From Rhynchopus euleeides (Eukaryota; Euglenozoa; Diplonemea; Diplonemida; Diplonemidae), in the NCBI GenBank assembly GCA_963210315.1, contig OY723318.1:1426001-1490000 (forward strand): 64,000 nt of DNA, in the 5' to 3' direction. Each line of letters starts with the position of its first letter. Position 1 is the stretch's first letter. Positions 9,626 to 21,770 of this stretch are shown here, piece after piece. The notes beneath the pieces were generated by a model, which saw only the letters and a list, made by a program, of their open reading frames with translations, had not been told where the DNA came from and searched no databases. The translations under genes were made by a program, and so were the position numbers.

Positions 9626-11849
9626 CATGCCCGAGGGACACCGGGCCGAGACATTACATTCCCTGCCTGAGGGACACCTGGCCGAGACACATTCCTGCCG
9701 AGGGGCACTCACTCCCGACCGCGAGACGCAGGATTTTGCCTGAGGGGCACCTCCTCTCCTGACCGAGACACAACCCCGCCCAGCACAGTGCCGAGGGGCA
9801 TTTACGCTTTCGACTGGAATACCGAGCCTGACCCGGGGAGACACAATCGTGCCACAATCGTGAGGGGCATACTCTCTTGATTGAGAAATACACCCTTTTT
9901 GCCCGAGCGACGGCACCTGAAGGCGGAAGGGTGGCCTGTCACACACAGCCTGCCAGATCCAGCTCGAGCACGGTGACGCGACGTGAGCTTTCCGAGGGCG
10001 ACAGTTTTCGTGTACCAATGCAACGCCCCCGGACACGCCCCCGAGAAGCCGGCACGTCTGTCGTGCCCAGCTTATCTGCGCGAATGCCGACTACGCGCAC
10101 CCCGGCGTCAAGCGGATGCCCGCACACGCCCCAAGCGGGGCATACTCCGTCGAAGCATAGTCTCCCTGCCGGGGGACACACATTCAAGCCTGCATTATTC
10201 ACAGGGGTCAGGGGGAGTTCCGGGCGTCTGTGGCCCGGTGTTGAGACGTACGACCTCACAGTTCCATGCAGGGAAGGGGAGCTGCTGACTGGACACCTGC
10301 GAGGTGCCGTGGGACATACACAGAGATCAGGTATCCAACACAGCCGAGACGCTCTCCCAAGCTGCACTGCTCGGGGAGCAAAAGAAGCAGCGACTGAGAG
10401 ACGCGTCCGCATCGCCTGTGTCAGCGGTGCCGCCGCTGAGGGGGTCCACCGAAACCGCAGCCATGGCAGCGGGCCGAGATCATTCCACAAGGTTGGGGGG
10501 CAGTCGGCCAGTCTTCCCGAGTACCCAGCAGCCTACTCGACAAGCCCGAACAGCGACTGCAGCGTGCGACAAGCTCCGGTCCGCGGGGACTCACCTCTCT
10601 CATTAAGAAGGCGACTCCGAGAATCCTTCTGGCATGCCCACACCTCCAGGGCCTCGAATTTCCTCACGCACCGGGAAATACGCCCTCCACACTGAGTCCG
10701 GGCGTTACCACTGAATCGACGCCACGTGGGGCCACAGGGCCTCCGTTTGATGCGCTGTCTACGAGGCGGGCGATGGGGCAGGTACAGTGGGGATCAGCCC
10801 AGTGGGAAGGGGGCCGCAGGAACGTGTTGTCCACCGCTCGAGCGGAGTTCAGGAGACGACAGTGCGCGCGATCGCCCTCTTTCACCCAGAAGGGCCGGCA
10901 CCTCTCACACCTACCCCTGGGCACTCCATGCAGCGTCTCCAGTGCGCCATGAAGAGGCGCGTTGGGCTTCACCCCGCAACTCGCTCGCAGCCAGCGAAGA
11001 CCGGAGAGGACACAGAGAGCCACAGAGCGATCGAGATCACGCCGGAAAGCACCGGGTGTTGGCCGGGCTCCCGAAGGGCGAGAGTTTAAGACGGCCGGAC
11101 AGTAGACTGCTGCGGAGGAGCTGGGAGGCGAGTTTCAGACTGTGATTTCTCGATCCGCCGAGCCCTGTCCCCAGGCGAGAGCTGCCGGGTCATGGTGGCT
11201 GAATATGCACGAGCGTCGCGGTGGTGGTGCTGGGAGCGCACCAGAGGACTGTCACGCTGAGGGGCTGGGCATGGCCACTGACTACCTGGATACGGCCGTC
11301 TCAGTGCATCGCCCGGGGTGCAAAACGACATCGAGGATGTCAGGAAGAAGGGTCATGTGGGCACACACCAATATGTCGGAGACGTGAAGAAGCCTCGAGG
11401 GGAAGGGTTCCCCAGGGGATGGAGGATCCCGAAGAGGTACAGGGTGAGGATTCAAATACCCGGAGTGGGAAACGCACCAGACGTCGGGGGTCAGCCAAGA
11501 GCGGGTGGTTGCAGCACAGGCGGGGCTGTGTGCAACCTTTGCCCCCTTAGTTTCGCCGGGTTGAGACGCATCAACTCTCTCGCCGGGTGCGGCAACTGGA
11601 GAGACAGGCATGTTGTCGATAGGGCACACCAAGAATCACGAGGCTGACCACACGACGGCGGCACACGGCCGAGGCAGGCGGATCCCCTCAGCGAGTGAGG
11701 TTCGATCGTTTTCCGTACAAGGTGCTCGTGACAACGTAGAAAGCGGTACATTACCATCGGAGGGATGCATACGATGGGCGACGGAGCCTGATCACTTCAA
11801 TAGTAGACCGTTCGCGCGGCGTCCCTAAGTCCTTGGGTCCTAAGGGTCC
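9626..11849. other. GC-rich interior of U1, no gene recognised
   Basis: 2.2 kb of ORF-permissive GC-rich sequence. Several 80-270-aa ORFs overlap on both strands but none shows a motif, a composition bias or a neighbouring start context that would support it. Confidence 0.4.
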
Positions 11850-11911
11850 TGGGTGGAAGCGTCCAATGCAACACTCACAGCATAGAGGCCAAGTGTTTCT
11901 CGTAGTATTTT

Positions 11912-12269
11912 GCACATAACACACCTGTGTGGTACGGGAAATGCTACGAGGAACGCGATGGACTCGGGACTGCTGCTGGCCTCTCTTGCTATGGTTTACT
12001 TATGTTTCGTGCTCCACCTGCTCCACCTCATTCTGCACTTCAGATGATCCACTTCACGTGGGTTACGGGGTTTGGGACAACGATGATATGTTGTGTCCGA
12101 CGACAAGGTAAGGTAAGCTCATCGAGGTACACCAAACCGGAGTTGTCAAATCAAAAAAAAAATATGGGGGGGGGTTTTTCAAAGTGCAAGAGGTGGAGCC
12201 CGTTCAACAGGTGGAAGCGTCCAATGCAACACTCACAGCATAGAGGCCAAGTGTTTCTCGTAGTATTTT
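11912..12269 (+). mobile_element. Inserted unit U2, short tandem partner of U1
   Basis: 358 bp with the same first ~250 bp as U1 and the same last ~60 bp (GTGGAAGCGTCCAATGCAAC...GTAGTATTTT), lacking the interior. It abuts U1 directly (TATTTT/GCACATA), so both occupy one target site head to tail. Confidence 0.7.
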
Positions 12270-13352
12270 CTAAGGTTGTTTCGCAGAGGAAAAAACTTTT
12301 TCTAAGTTTTCCCCAGTCGACAGGGTGCGCACAAGGATGGAAGGGAAGTCTGTCCCACGTACCGTTCGCCTTGCTGGCCAACTGGAGAGCCAGACGTTCA
12401 CTACCGTGGCCTCCGGCGGCTGGGGGGCTCCGCCCCCCAGACCCCCCTGTGGCGTACGTCTCGTACTCAAGTCCTTCGAATCCCATCAAGTCGGGGTCCA
12501 ACCACTCCAGTCGCCTCTGAGGACGCAGCCAACTCGCACAGAATCTGTACGCCCACACGAACAGATGTTCGCTACCGTGGCCTCCGGCGGCTGGGGGGCT
12601 CACGCCCCCCAAACCACTCATGTAGCGTGTGCCCGTCCATCTATCTCACTTCCCTGGGTACAGTGCAGCGTAGGAGGTCAGCGCCGCATCCATGAAGCGC
12701 TTCTTCGAAGCCTGACTGACATCGGACAGGAGGTCGGGCTTCCCCACCTGGGAGGTACACTTGCCGCGTTCGCGACATGCGTGACACGCGACACGCTACC
12801 TGAAACGTGAGTGTGCCTTGCTAACACGGGCATTTCAACGGTCTGCCGACGACCGTTCCCCAAACCAGTAAACCAGCAGTTTTGGAAAATCGGAGAGATC
12901 ACCCTACTGCGCTGAATATGGTGCGCACCACTGCAAAAATCCCCGGGAGCTTTTGAGCTTTCAGACCTGAAGGGGCCAGCAGGTGGGTGGCGTCGGGGAG
13001 TGGCAGCTTTGTAACTGTCCTCCAGCTGCTGGCATGTCCAGCCCTGGAGAGTGCCAAGGTGTATTGAGTCCCTGCGGAGCACAACCCCCGATGAGAACGA
13101 GTGCCAGATGATCCTCATTCATTTTCAGCTGTAACGCGCATGAGGGGCACTCTCTGCCGCAAGCATCTCTGGGCATCACTCGAGAGCTGTCACATGATGA
13201 CGCGGAGAGAAATCAGAGAAAAAGTCCCGCCTGACGGGCACGCGCCTGGAAACTGTGGGGGGGCGAGCAAAAAATCCCTTGTAAAAATTCTTAGAAAAAA
13301 CCTGGTTCCCCGACCCAAAAAACCTGGAAAAAGGGCTCGTTCCCCGCCCAGG
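12270..13352 (+). repeat. Left arm (inner part) of the 7.3-16.1 kb inverted repeat
   Basis: Complementary to 14876-15936 with few differences. Includes two copies of a hairpin block GGCCTCCGGCGGCTGGGGGG that also occurs at 36.4 kb. Confidence 0.85.
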
Positions 13353-14509
13353 CCTGCACTGTGCCTGGAATTTTGTCCAAAAAATATCACGTTTTCGCAC
13401 AAGGCAAAAAATGGTCAAAAAACCCGAAAATCGGGTTCGTAGGGTATAGGTCCCCTGTCTGAAAATGCAAAATATGGCCCCGCAGGTGCCCCCAGAGTGA
13501 TTTAAAATTGGAAAATCGACATTTTCCACCTACGGGAAATCCCCCAAAATAGGGGGTCCCCAGCCACGATCCCCAAAAAAATGTCCCGCGCGCCTCTAAG
13601 GCACTCTGGATTTTTATTATGTCATCCAGATGCCACATCTGGTTCCAGGAACACCGGTTTTTGGCCTCAGGAAGTCGAAAAATATGTGTGGAAATTTTTA
13701 TTCCTGACCAGGATCCCCTAAAAGGCCGATTTCCCCTGTTTACACATGGGGGATTTCATGCAACGCCCGCTCGTGTGCTGGGTGTGGTATCCGCGACGTG
13801 GACGCGGTCGCCCTCTTCCTCCCAGAAGCCACTGATCTTCCTCATCCAACTTCACCTCCGGATGTACGCGGCACGTGCTTGGGTTGTCCTGTCGCAGTGC
13901 AGCAGAAGTTCCCCTGTGCACTGCTGCCCAAGCCATTTCGGCTGCACGGAATATGCCACGCAGAGTAACCTGGTATCGCGTGACCAGCTCGTGAGGCTTG
14001 GTGCCCCGAATCGAATCGATAGGCTGCGAGGTGCATTGCCTCGGTCAGTTGATGTCCTTGCGTGTGCATTTTTGTGCCCAACAGTCCCTTGGGTACCTGC
14101 AGCGCAGGTGCCTGCACTGGACCAGGACTCCTGATTTACCTCTGGCACTTGTTGATCGGAACGGATGCGGCGACATTCCACGGTGCCCATGGATAGCCAT
14201 GCCGGCACGAAAGTACGTTCACGACGGTTGATTACCATTGCTGCACTCTGTCAGAACCCGAAGCGTCTCAGCACACCTGAACGCCCACCAGGCCCAGCAG
14301 GGGGTGAAACCAAAGGGTCCCCCCTGGGGTTTTTTGACCCAAAATTTTCGAATTCGACATGTCCCCGGGATTTCCACTATGTCGCAGATTTCGACCATTG
14401 GGTCAAGAAAACCTAAAAATCTAGGGGGGAGGTGCTGAAGGATTGCACTGAAAATTTTATCTAACTCGGTCAAAATTCCAGGCACAGGGTTTTAAAAAAA
14501 TGGCCCACT
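13353..14509. other. Spacer between the long inverted arms
   Basis: ORFs up to 171 aa (13619-14134 on +) have no recognisable domain. No transposase seen. Confidence 0.4.
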
Positions 14510-14619
14510 GGGGGCCCTCGCTACCAGTCACTGCTCGTCACAGCTCGTCAGCCGGTGAGGGGAAGTGGGCCGTGGCTCACATTTTTCTCACTCAGTCACA
14601 CTTGGTAGCGAGGGCCCCC
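14510..14619 (+). mobile_element. MITE-1 copy 2 (TSD ACT)
   Basis: 110 bp, GGGGGCCCTCGCTACC...GGTAGCGAGGGCCCCC, flanked by ACT (14507-14509 and 14620-14622). Inserted in the spacer of the long-inverted-repeat element. Its centre (GGGGAAGTGGGC) differs from copies 1 and 4 and matches copy 3. Confidence 0.88.
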
Positions 14620-14875
14620 ACTGGGAGGAGGAGGGGTGTGTATGTATCTCGGGGTTGTTGCCAGAGTGGGCATGCATTGGGTTGTGATTGGTGGGGTGGG
14701 GTGGGGTGGGGTGAGAGGTCGCTGCGACCGACGCACGAAACAGTAATCAGAAGGTGTGGGGGGTGTCTTGTGCACAATGCACAGCGGATGAGGTGATGTC
14801 AAGAGAGCAGGTAGTGCGTGGGTTGCCTTGTGCTGCTCCACACCACTGCTGCAAAAATAAAAAGAATACCTGGGA

Positions 14876-15936
14876 CCAGGCCTGGGCGGGGAACGAGCCC
14901 TTTTTCCAGGTTTTTTGGGTCGGGGAACCAGGTTTTTTCTAAGAATTTTTACAAGGGAATTTTTGCTCGCCCCCCCACAGTTTCCAGGCGCGTGCCCGTC
15001 AGGCGGGACCTTTTCTCTGATTTCTCTCCGCGTCATCATTGACAGCTCTCGAGTGATGCCCAGAGATGCTTGCGGCAGAGAGTGCCCCTCATGCGCGTTA
15101 CAGCTGAAAATGAATGAGGATCATCTGGCACTCGTTCTCATCGGGGGTTGTGCTCCGCAGGGACTCAATACACCTTGGCACTCTCGCAGGGCTGGACATG
15201 CCAGCAGCTGGAGGACAGTTACAAAGCTGCCCCCGACGCCACCCACCTGCTGGCCCCTTCAGGTCTGAAAGCCCAAAAGCTCCCGGGGATTTTGCAGTGG
15301 TGCGCACCATATTCAGCGCAGGGTGATCTCTCCGATTTTCCAAAACTGCTGGTTTACGGGTTTGGGGAACGGTCGTCGGCAGACCGTTGAAATGCCCGTG
15401 TTAGCAAGGCACACTCACGTTTCAGGTAGCGTGTCGCGTGTCACGCATGTCGCGAACGCGGCAAGTGTACCTCCCAGGTGGGGAAGCCCGACCTCCTGTC
15501 CGATGTCAGTCAGGCTTCGAAGAAGCGCTTCATGGATGCGGCGCTGACCCGGGGAAGTGAGATAGATGGACGGGCACACGCTACATGGGGGGTCTGGGGG
15601 GCGTGAGCCCCCCAGCCGCCGGAGGCCACGGTAGCGAACATCTGTTCGTGTGGGCGTACAGATTCTGTGCGAGTTGGCTGCGTCCTCAGAGGCGACTGGA
15701 GTGGTTGGACCCCGACTTGATGGGATTCGAAGGACTTGAATACGAGACGTACGCCACAGGGGGGTCTGGGGGGCGTGAGCCCCCCAGCCGCCGGAGGCCA
15801 CGGTAGTGAACGTCTGGCTCTCCAGTTGGCCAGCAAGGCGAACGGTACGTGGGACAGACTTCCCTTCCATCCTTGTGCGCGCCCTGTCGACTGGGGAAAA
15901 CTTAGAAAAAGTTTTTTCCTCTGCGAAACAACCTTA
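14876..15936 (-). repeat. Right arm of the 7.3-16.1 kb inverted repeat
   Basis: Reverse complement of 12270-13352; continues uninterrupted to the outer end at 16058, which on the left corresponds to 7343-7462. Confidence 0.85.
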
Positions 15937-16058
15937 GAAAAAAATTCCCCTAACAAAATTCTTAGAAAAAAACTTTTTTTCCCCTTACAAAAATTCTTAG
16001 AAAAAAAGTTCAGAATCCTGAACGTGGGGAACAAGCCCCCCAGTTAGGAACAGCCCTG

Positions 16059-16403
16059 CCTGGGACCCCCCGTGTATAAGTCCCCCCCCCTTACCCCCGT
16101 GTTTAAGTCCCCCCTGGGGGTCTGGCAGGGGGGGGACTTAAACACAGGGGGACCTAAACACGGGGGTGAGCTGGTCTGGAGGGTCATCAGGTGGCCCCTA
16201 GGCCCTCCAGGTGCTGTCAGAGTCGAAAAGTGGGGTGCCAAAAGTCCATCCGGACCGGAATTACCCCCCTACGACAGCAGAGGAAGAGGTCTTCTTGGTC
16301 TCCACTGTGCCACCCCCGTGTTTAAGCCCCCCCTGTGTTTAGGTCCGCCCCCCCCGTGTTTAAGTCCCCCCCGGCCGAAAATCGCCTCCAGGGGGGGGAC
16401 TTA
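16059..16403. repeat. CCCGTGTTTAAGTCCCCC repeats
   Basis: Several direct and inverted copies of CCCCGTGTTTAAGTCCCCCC around 16066-16160 and 16310-16372. The left edge CCTGGGACCCCCCGTGT recurs inverted at 32732-32751, so this may be the left end of a larger composite whose right end lies there. Confidence 0.5.
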
Positions 16404-16569
16404 CTGGGGGGGGGCAAATACAAGAGTATATGCAAATACAAGGGTATATGCTAATACAAGAGTACTCCAGAAATTGCGATTTTAAAAAGTTCACCGAGCA
16501 AATACAAGAGTATACTCTTGTATTTGCATACTAAACCCCCCTCCCGCATAATATTAAATATAGAATATT

Positions 16570-16678
16570 GGGGGCCTTCGCTACCAAGTGTGACTGAGTG
16601 AGAAAAAGTGAGCTCCAGCCCACTTCCCCTCACTGACTGACGAGCTGTGACGAGCAGTGACTGGTAGCGAGGGCCCCC
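16570..16678 (+). mobile_element. MITE-1 copy 3 (TSD ATT)
   Basis: 109 bp, flanked by ATT (16567-16569 and 16679-16681). The left TIR has one change (GGGGGCCTTCGCTACC). Confidence 0.88.
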
Positions 16679-16690
16679 ATTTAATAGGGT

Positions 16691-18117
16691 TATTTACGAT
16701 AATGCCCTGTTTTTTTTGAAAGTTTCGCGATAATGCCACTTTTCAAAAAGTGGCATTTTCGCGAAAAAAAAGTGGCATTATCGCGAAAACAAAGTGGCAT
16801 TATCGCGAAGAAAAAAGTGGCACCCAAAAAAGTGGCATTATCGCGAAAAAAAAGTGGCATTATCGCAAATGCCACCTAAACTATCCAGTACGCACAGGCC
16901 CCCCCCCAGCCGTAGGCCAGGGGGTCCACAGGGCCCCCCCAAGCCAGGGCTCAGGGGGGGCCCAGGGGGCTTTGGCCAGGCCACAGGGGCACAGGCCAAA
17001 AAAGTGGTACTGAAAAAGTGGCATTATCGCGAAAAAAAAGTGGCATTATCGCAAATGCCACCTAAACTATCCAGTACACACAGGCCCCCCCCCAGCCGTA
17101 GGCCAGGGGGGCCCCCAGACCCCCCCTAAGCAGTGCTCAGGTTCAGGCAGGGGGGGTCAGCACACAGGCCCCCCACTCAGGGGGGGCCTTGGCCGGGCCA
17201 AAAAAGTGGTACTGAAAAAGTGGCATTATCGCGAAAAAAAAGTGGCATTATCACAAATGCCACCTAAACGATCCAGTACACACAGGCCCCCCCCCAGCCG
17301 TAGGCCAGGGGGGGCAGGGGGGGTCAGCACACAGGCCCCCCACTCAGGGGGGGCCTTTGGCCGGGCGAAAAAGTGGTACTGAACCCCTCCCCCAGCTGGG
17401 GGCTAAAGGGGGGGTCCTCGGGCTGACCCCGGGGGTTTGCGATAGCAGGCAACCTCGTGCCGGGACCTGTCATAGACTTGTGCTATTCGAGGGACCAGCT
17501 ACTAGGCTCCGTGGTCGAATTTGTTTGAAAAGGCCTTGACCAAAGGCAAATGAAACTTTCGCCCCCCCAAGGATCGCACCACTTCATCTCAGGACTTCCC
17601 TCCCACACTCCCACACGTGATTCGCCCCCTCAGAGCCAGACTACTGTTTCAGAACTGTACACCCCTCTCCACACGTCCACTGGCTCCCCCGCTGAATGCG
17701 ACGAACAGTGCGACATGCCAAACCTCCCCTTATAGAGTTTTAACGGCGCCGCGTTGCTGACGGTGGGGTAAACAGAGCCCAGGCGGGTATTACCTACCGC
17801 TTTGTATGCCTTGCTTAGGGTGTCCCCTTTTCACCAGTCAACATGCGTGCATGCCTCCGTCCTAGGTCACCAATGATCGTGCCTCAAGAAAGTGTACAGT
17901 TCCTTCCCAGTAGCCCTTCCGTTCTGCAAGTCCGAATCACGCAGTCCCTCGAATCCATGGTGCTTTCCAGAAAATTCAGAAACCCACCCACGGTCAAAGT
18001 TGAAAGGGGGCCGTGACCAGAGGCTATAAACGTTTAAAAGTCTTTCGCAAGCCGAAGTCGTACGACAGACCACGGGAATGACAGAAAACAGCAGACGGGT
18101 TTGACCCCGCTGCTGCT
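16691..18117 (+). mobile_element. Truncated copy of the 50.3-56.7 kb element
   Basis: Starts with the same end (TATTTACGATAATGCCC) as 50271. It contains three ~180-bp modules built on AAGTGGCATTATCGCG and the GCCCCCCCCAGCCGTAGGCC block (16740-17375), then a ~700-bp block (17380-18117) nearly identical to 54780-55520. Similarity stops abruptly at 18117 and no right end follows. Confidence 0.75.
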
Positions 18118-19675
18118 CTGGGAATTGCCATGTACTCCGTCACACCGGCAGCCATATCCAGTATGCACACTGTGGCCCGAGCGTCGTGCAAGAAGAAGGA
18201 GAATGGGCAGGGGGAAGGAATATGATCACATCATCACGAGACATGCGGGCCTTCTTGCAAAGATTCCCACATCTCCCGAAAAGTGTGAAGGAAAGGAGAC
18301 ACCGGTGGCGCCCAGCTGTGGCTCTGTGTGCATACTGTCTGTTCTGATGAGCCTGAGCCTGGTGCACATCACCGCAGCACCCAGGCAACAGACAAACAGG
18401 CATACCCACAATCCGCGAGCAAGGCAAAGCAAAGCAAACGCCACCGGCATCGAGATTGAGCTGTTGGAATTGGGATCGGCATCGGCCGAATATATCGGTA
18501 GTTCTGGTACATGAACTGCGTCCTGCATAACGCCTTGCTCATCGACGAGAGCAATCAGATCTGGTTTCCTCTTCCTTTGAGAGACTGGCCCGTATCTCAA
18601 CTGTAGATTCCGTCGACCCCGTCATTCCAGTCATTTGTGGCTCCCAATCAGCCTCAAATTTGACAATGCAGACATGCCTGAGCACTTCCCGTTCAACTGA
18701 CCATTCAATGATTGACATTCAACTGACATTTCCCTACGTGTAACCGCCTCAAAACGGCATGTAACCGCCTAAAAACGCTATGTCCAGTACAGTCAAAGGG
18801 CAAGAACACGAAAAAACGCATTTGGCGAGGGTGCGACAGGGTCTCAGACCCCCCCAGGACCATATGGGACCCATTTTGGGGTCTAGTGGCCCTTCTGAGG
18901 ACAATAATTTTCTTGGACGCCACGCAACTTTTTTTCACGCACGCCCGGTTACGGTAATCACTTTTTTCTCACGCTTTTTACTTTTTTCTCACGCTTTTTT
19001 TCTTTTTTCACGCTTTTTTTGGCGTGAAAAAAAAGTCCGTACAGTGATTTTCTGGAAGGGACCTGCGGCTGATTTTGTGAATGCACAAATCAGGCCTGAG
19101 CGGGTCTGCAGGTCACCAGGTCGGCTGCGGGGTGGGTTGGTGCGGTGGGTTCATCGGCCACGCTATCCAGCTCCCCCCGACCTCTGCCCAGAGCCAGAAG
19201 CGCAGCACCCCGCGGCGTGAGAAGTACGATCACCGCAAGCAGATAGACCTTTTAGAAGTGTATGCTGCATACCGTGTCGCACAGCAGGTAATGGTTCTTC
19301 ACGGTGAACCACAGGTCAACCAGCAGAACCAGGGATCCCCAGGAAGACGAAGCTGTCGAGGGCAAATCAGAACGAGATGAGGTGTGACTCGCCGTTCTTG
19401 AGGGCGGAATACCCCAGACTTGGCGCTCTGGACGACATCCCCTGTGGAGTCGATCTCAGTCAGGACGTGGTACAGCCTGGAACCTCTGTATATTGGTGTT
19501 CTCAGACATACTCACATGAGCAACCTCAAAAATGGGGCACAGTTTTTCGTTTTCACGGTAATAAAGCGATTTTACGGTTTTTTCTCACGGCGTGAAGAGA
19601 AAAAACGACCAAAAGGCGGTTTTGGCGTTCAAAAGTTGCGTATTGTGCAAGAAAAACATGTCATCACCTTGAAAA
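18118..19675. other. Interior of the TA-flanked element, no recognised gene
   Basis: Holds an ORF of 137 aa at 18101-18514 without a recognised domain, and a TTTCTCACGCTTTTT-rich tract (18950-19030). The sequence TTTTCACGGTAATAAA occurs at 19551 and 19775. Confidence 0.35.
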
Positions 19676-19769
19676 GTACGGTAAAATCGACTCGGTTGGG
19701 GTTCGACGGCCACTCGGGGCCTTCGGCCCCGAGTGGCCGTCTCACCCCACCTCGTCGATTTTACCGTAC
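19676..19769. other. 94-bp near-perfect hairpin
   Basis: GTACGGTAAAATCGAC... pairs with ...GTCGATTTTACCGTAC; the centre is CGGCCACTCGGGGC-CTTC-GGCCCCGAGTGGCCG. It could be a foldback MITE or an RNA hairpin; no target duplication is clear. Confidence 0.7.
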
Positions 19770-20126
19770 TTTGTTTTCACGGTAATAAATAGTTATTTGT
19801 TGCATCGACCCCAGCCTGACGGTCCACCCTCTAATGGTGGTGTGTGCGTGCGTGTGTTGTGTGCACGTGCGTTTGTGTGTTCGTGCCGATATGTGACAGC
19901 GTGTGTGTGGCGACAAAGCTTCAATGCGGCGCCAGCCCTGCATGGGCCAATCACCCCCGCACATCGTTCAGAGGATTCCCCATACGACACGGCACCCCCC
20001 TCTTCGGGTTGTGAGGGACACAGGAGGCTCGTTTGCCCAGTTAATGCGGGAAACGCAAGGCTTCGCACAGCAACGTCACCCAGCACCCCCAGTGAAAAAA
20101 CCCCCTCTTCCCGAAAGGCAAGTACC

Positions 20127-20258
20127 GTTGGAGAATGTCACCCCCCCATCATATAGGCCTACCCTTGGAGAATGTCACCCCCCCCCCCCTGGAGGCTGGG
20201 GGGGGGTGACATTCCCCAGGGTCACCCAGGGGGTGACATTCTCCCGGGGTACCCTAGG
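20127..20258. repeat. GAATGTCACCCCC / GGGGGTGACATTC inverted repeat
   Basis: Copies of GGAGAATGTCACCCCC on the left and GGGGGTGACATTCTCCC on the right, followed by GGGGTACCCTAGGTA. A second copy with the same right edge lies at 42158-42224. Probably a tiny TIR element. Confidence 0.5.
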
Positions 20259-21770
20259 TAGTATGCAAATACAAGAGTATATACTCTTGTATTTGCATAC
20301 TAGAAATGTGGCCTCCGGGTGGGCCCTCATGGGGCAGCGGCGCCGAAGAGACAATACGAGCGTCCTCTTGGCCTTTCCCACCCCGAGGCGACTCCCACCC
20401 GACCGTGACGACTCCAGACAGGAGGCCCACTGGCCTGGGGGAGGTCATTGGAAGTACAAAATACGATGAAAACCCCACAAAAGTTCTCCAAAAGTCTAGT
20501 ATGCAAATACAAGAGTATACTCTTGTATTTGCTCGGTGAACTTTTTAAAATCGCGATTTCTGGAGTACTCTTGTATTAGCATATACCCTTGTATTTGCAT
20601 ATACTCTTGTATTTGCCCCCCCCCAGTAATATTATGAGTTTTGGGGGCCGACATTTAATATTATGAGTACTGGGCTGTTTGCTACCAGGACTCACTTGCA
20701 AACAACCGCTAGCGAACAACGGGTGCTGAAAATAGGATTTTTTCAGTCACCTACGTCATGTACAGACGCTGTGCGTCCCCGGAGATGACCTCTTTTGGCC
20801 TACTAGCCGAAAAAACGGCCAAAAACCCCCCAAAAACGCCCTATTTAATATCAGTCCTATTCGTGGTAATTTACCCCCCCAAAATTTACCCCCCCCCCTT
20901 ATATTACCCCCTTTTTTGGAAATTTTGGGTTCAGCCCCCAGAAACTTGGTAATTTACCCCCCCCCCCCCCTTTGGCTGGGGGGGTGGGGGGAAAATACCC
21001 ATTTTTTGGCTGGTCGGGGGGTAAATTCATTACAGGGGGGGGTCAAATAAACGTACTTAGTTGAATAGTAGTACTTAGCCGAATAGTAGTACTTATTTTT
21101 TTGGGGCTCTGGGGCACGTTGGGCCGTTGAATAGTAGTACTTACTTTTCACCCTTTTTTTTGGGAAAATTTTCCGTTTTTTTTGAGATTTTCTTTTTGGA
21201 GACACACAAATCTGCAAACTTTGGGGCAAGGAATGGGGACAACGGGGTCTATTGGTGCCACTTAGGGGAACCAGGGTGCACGGGGTCCGTAGAGGGGGGA
21301 AGTGACCTACGCTCAAAGATATGTCGTGACGAAGGGAATCGGGGCATCCCCCCTCAGACACATACGGACGGGAAACCAGCGAACCCGCAAACTCCTGCGG
21401 TCCAGAGGCATCAGAACCACTGCTGAAGACCGCAAACCCGGAAACCCGCAAACTCCTGGGGTCCAGAGGCGTCAAAATCACTGCTGAAGAGCGGCGCGCA
21501 TTAAACGACTCCTCATCTACGGCGTCCGCAGTCCCTACCACCAACGAGAAGATGTGGACGGATGGCCCCAGACACACCTCACCATAGATGTAGCCTTCGA
21601 GGACCAGCTGAGCCCACCCCCCACCCCCCGCAGCCCCCTTCCCTGACGTTGTTTGACATTCTCTCCTGTTGTGCAGCACTGATCAACACACGCCCGCAAA
21701 CCCGCAATCCAACTGCCCAGATTTCACCATCCACCAACAGAGCCAATAGCTTCGGCTGGTGTCCGACATA

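Larger units (their letters stand above)
7463..11911 (+). mobile_element. Inserted unit U1: GCACATAACAC...GTAGTATTTT, minisatellite-rich
   Basis: Begins GCACATAACACACCTGTG and ends GAGGCCAAGTGTTTCTCGTA then GTATTTT. Both ends recur in U2 (11912-12269) and in a 152-bp copy at 34.8 kb, which defines the unit. The 4.4-kb interior is two minisatellite arrays plus 2 kb of GC-rich sequence (9.8-11.8 kb) without a recognisable protein. A short ORF in the first 250 bp (MWYGKCYEERDG...) recurs in U2 but is only the shared end sequence. Confidence 0.6.
7343..16058. mobile_element. Long-inverted-repeat element (about 1.2-kb arms) interrupted by two insertions
   Basis: Ends are CAGGGCTGTTCCTAACTGGG (7343) and its complement ending ...GGAACAGCCCTG (16058). 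The arms are 7343-7462 plus 12270-13352 on the left and 14876-16058 on the right, complementary along their length, with a 1.5-kb spacer. The left arm is split at a T run by 4.8 kb of inserted DNA; the uninterrupted right arm shows the original junction. CAGGG termini recall hAT elements, but no 8-bp duplication is found (CACTGTGC against CCTGGGAC) and no transposase is present, so the superfamily is open. Confidence 0.72.
16404..20626. mobile_element. TA-flanked element with 130-bp TIRs (CTGGGGGGGGGCAAATACAA)
   Basis: Left end 16404-16533 and right end 20497-20626 are complementary with about one mismatch. Both abut TA (16402-16403, 20627-20628). The ends consist of iterated CAAATACAAGAGTATA units, partly palindromic. 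The interior is a mosaic of other elements (MITE-1, a piece of the 50.3-56.7 kb element, a long hairpin) without a transposase, so the element is non-autonomous. Related copies lie at 40047-40523 and 32.3-32.7 kb. A TA duplication and G-run ends suggest a Tc1/mariner/pogo-type enzyme. Confidence 0.82.

Noticed and set aside
7463-12160. Direct ~250-bp repeats 4.4 kb apart, starting near TG, as possible LTRs
   Set aside because: The second copy is part of a short unit with its own right end (U2), the same ends occur alone at 34.8 kb, and nothing between the repeats looks like a retroelement gene.
16404-16533. Iterated CAAATACAAGAGTATA units as a CRISPR-like array
   Set aside because: The units form the inverted ends of a eukaryotic TIR element; spacing is irregular and there are no unique spacers.
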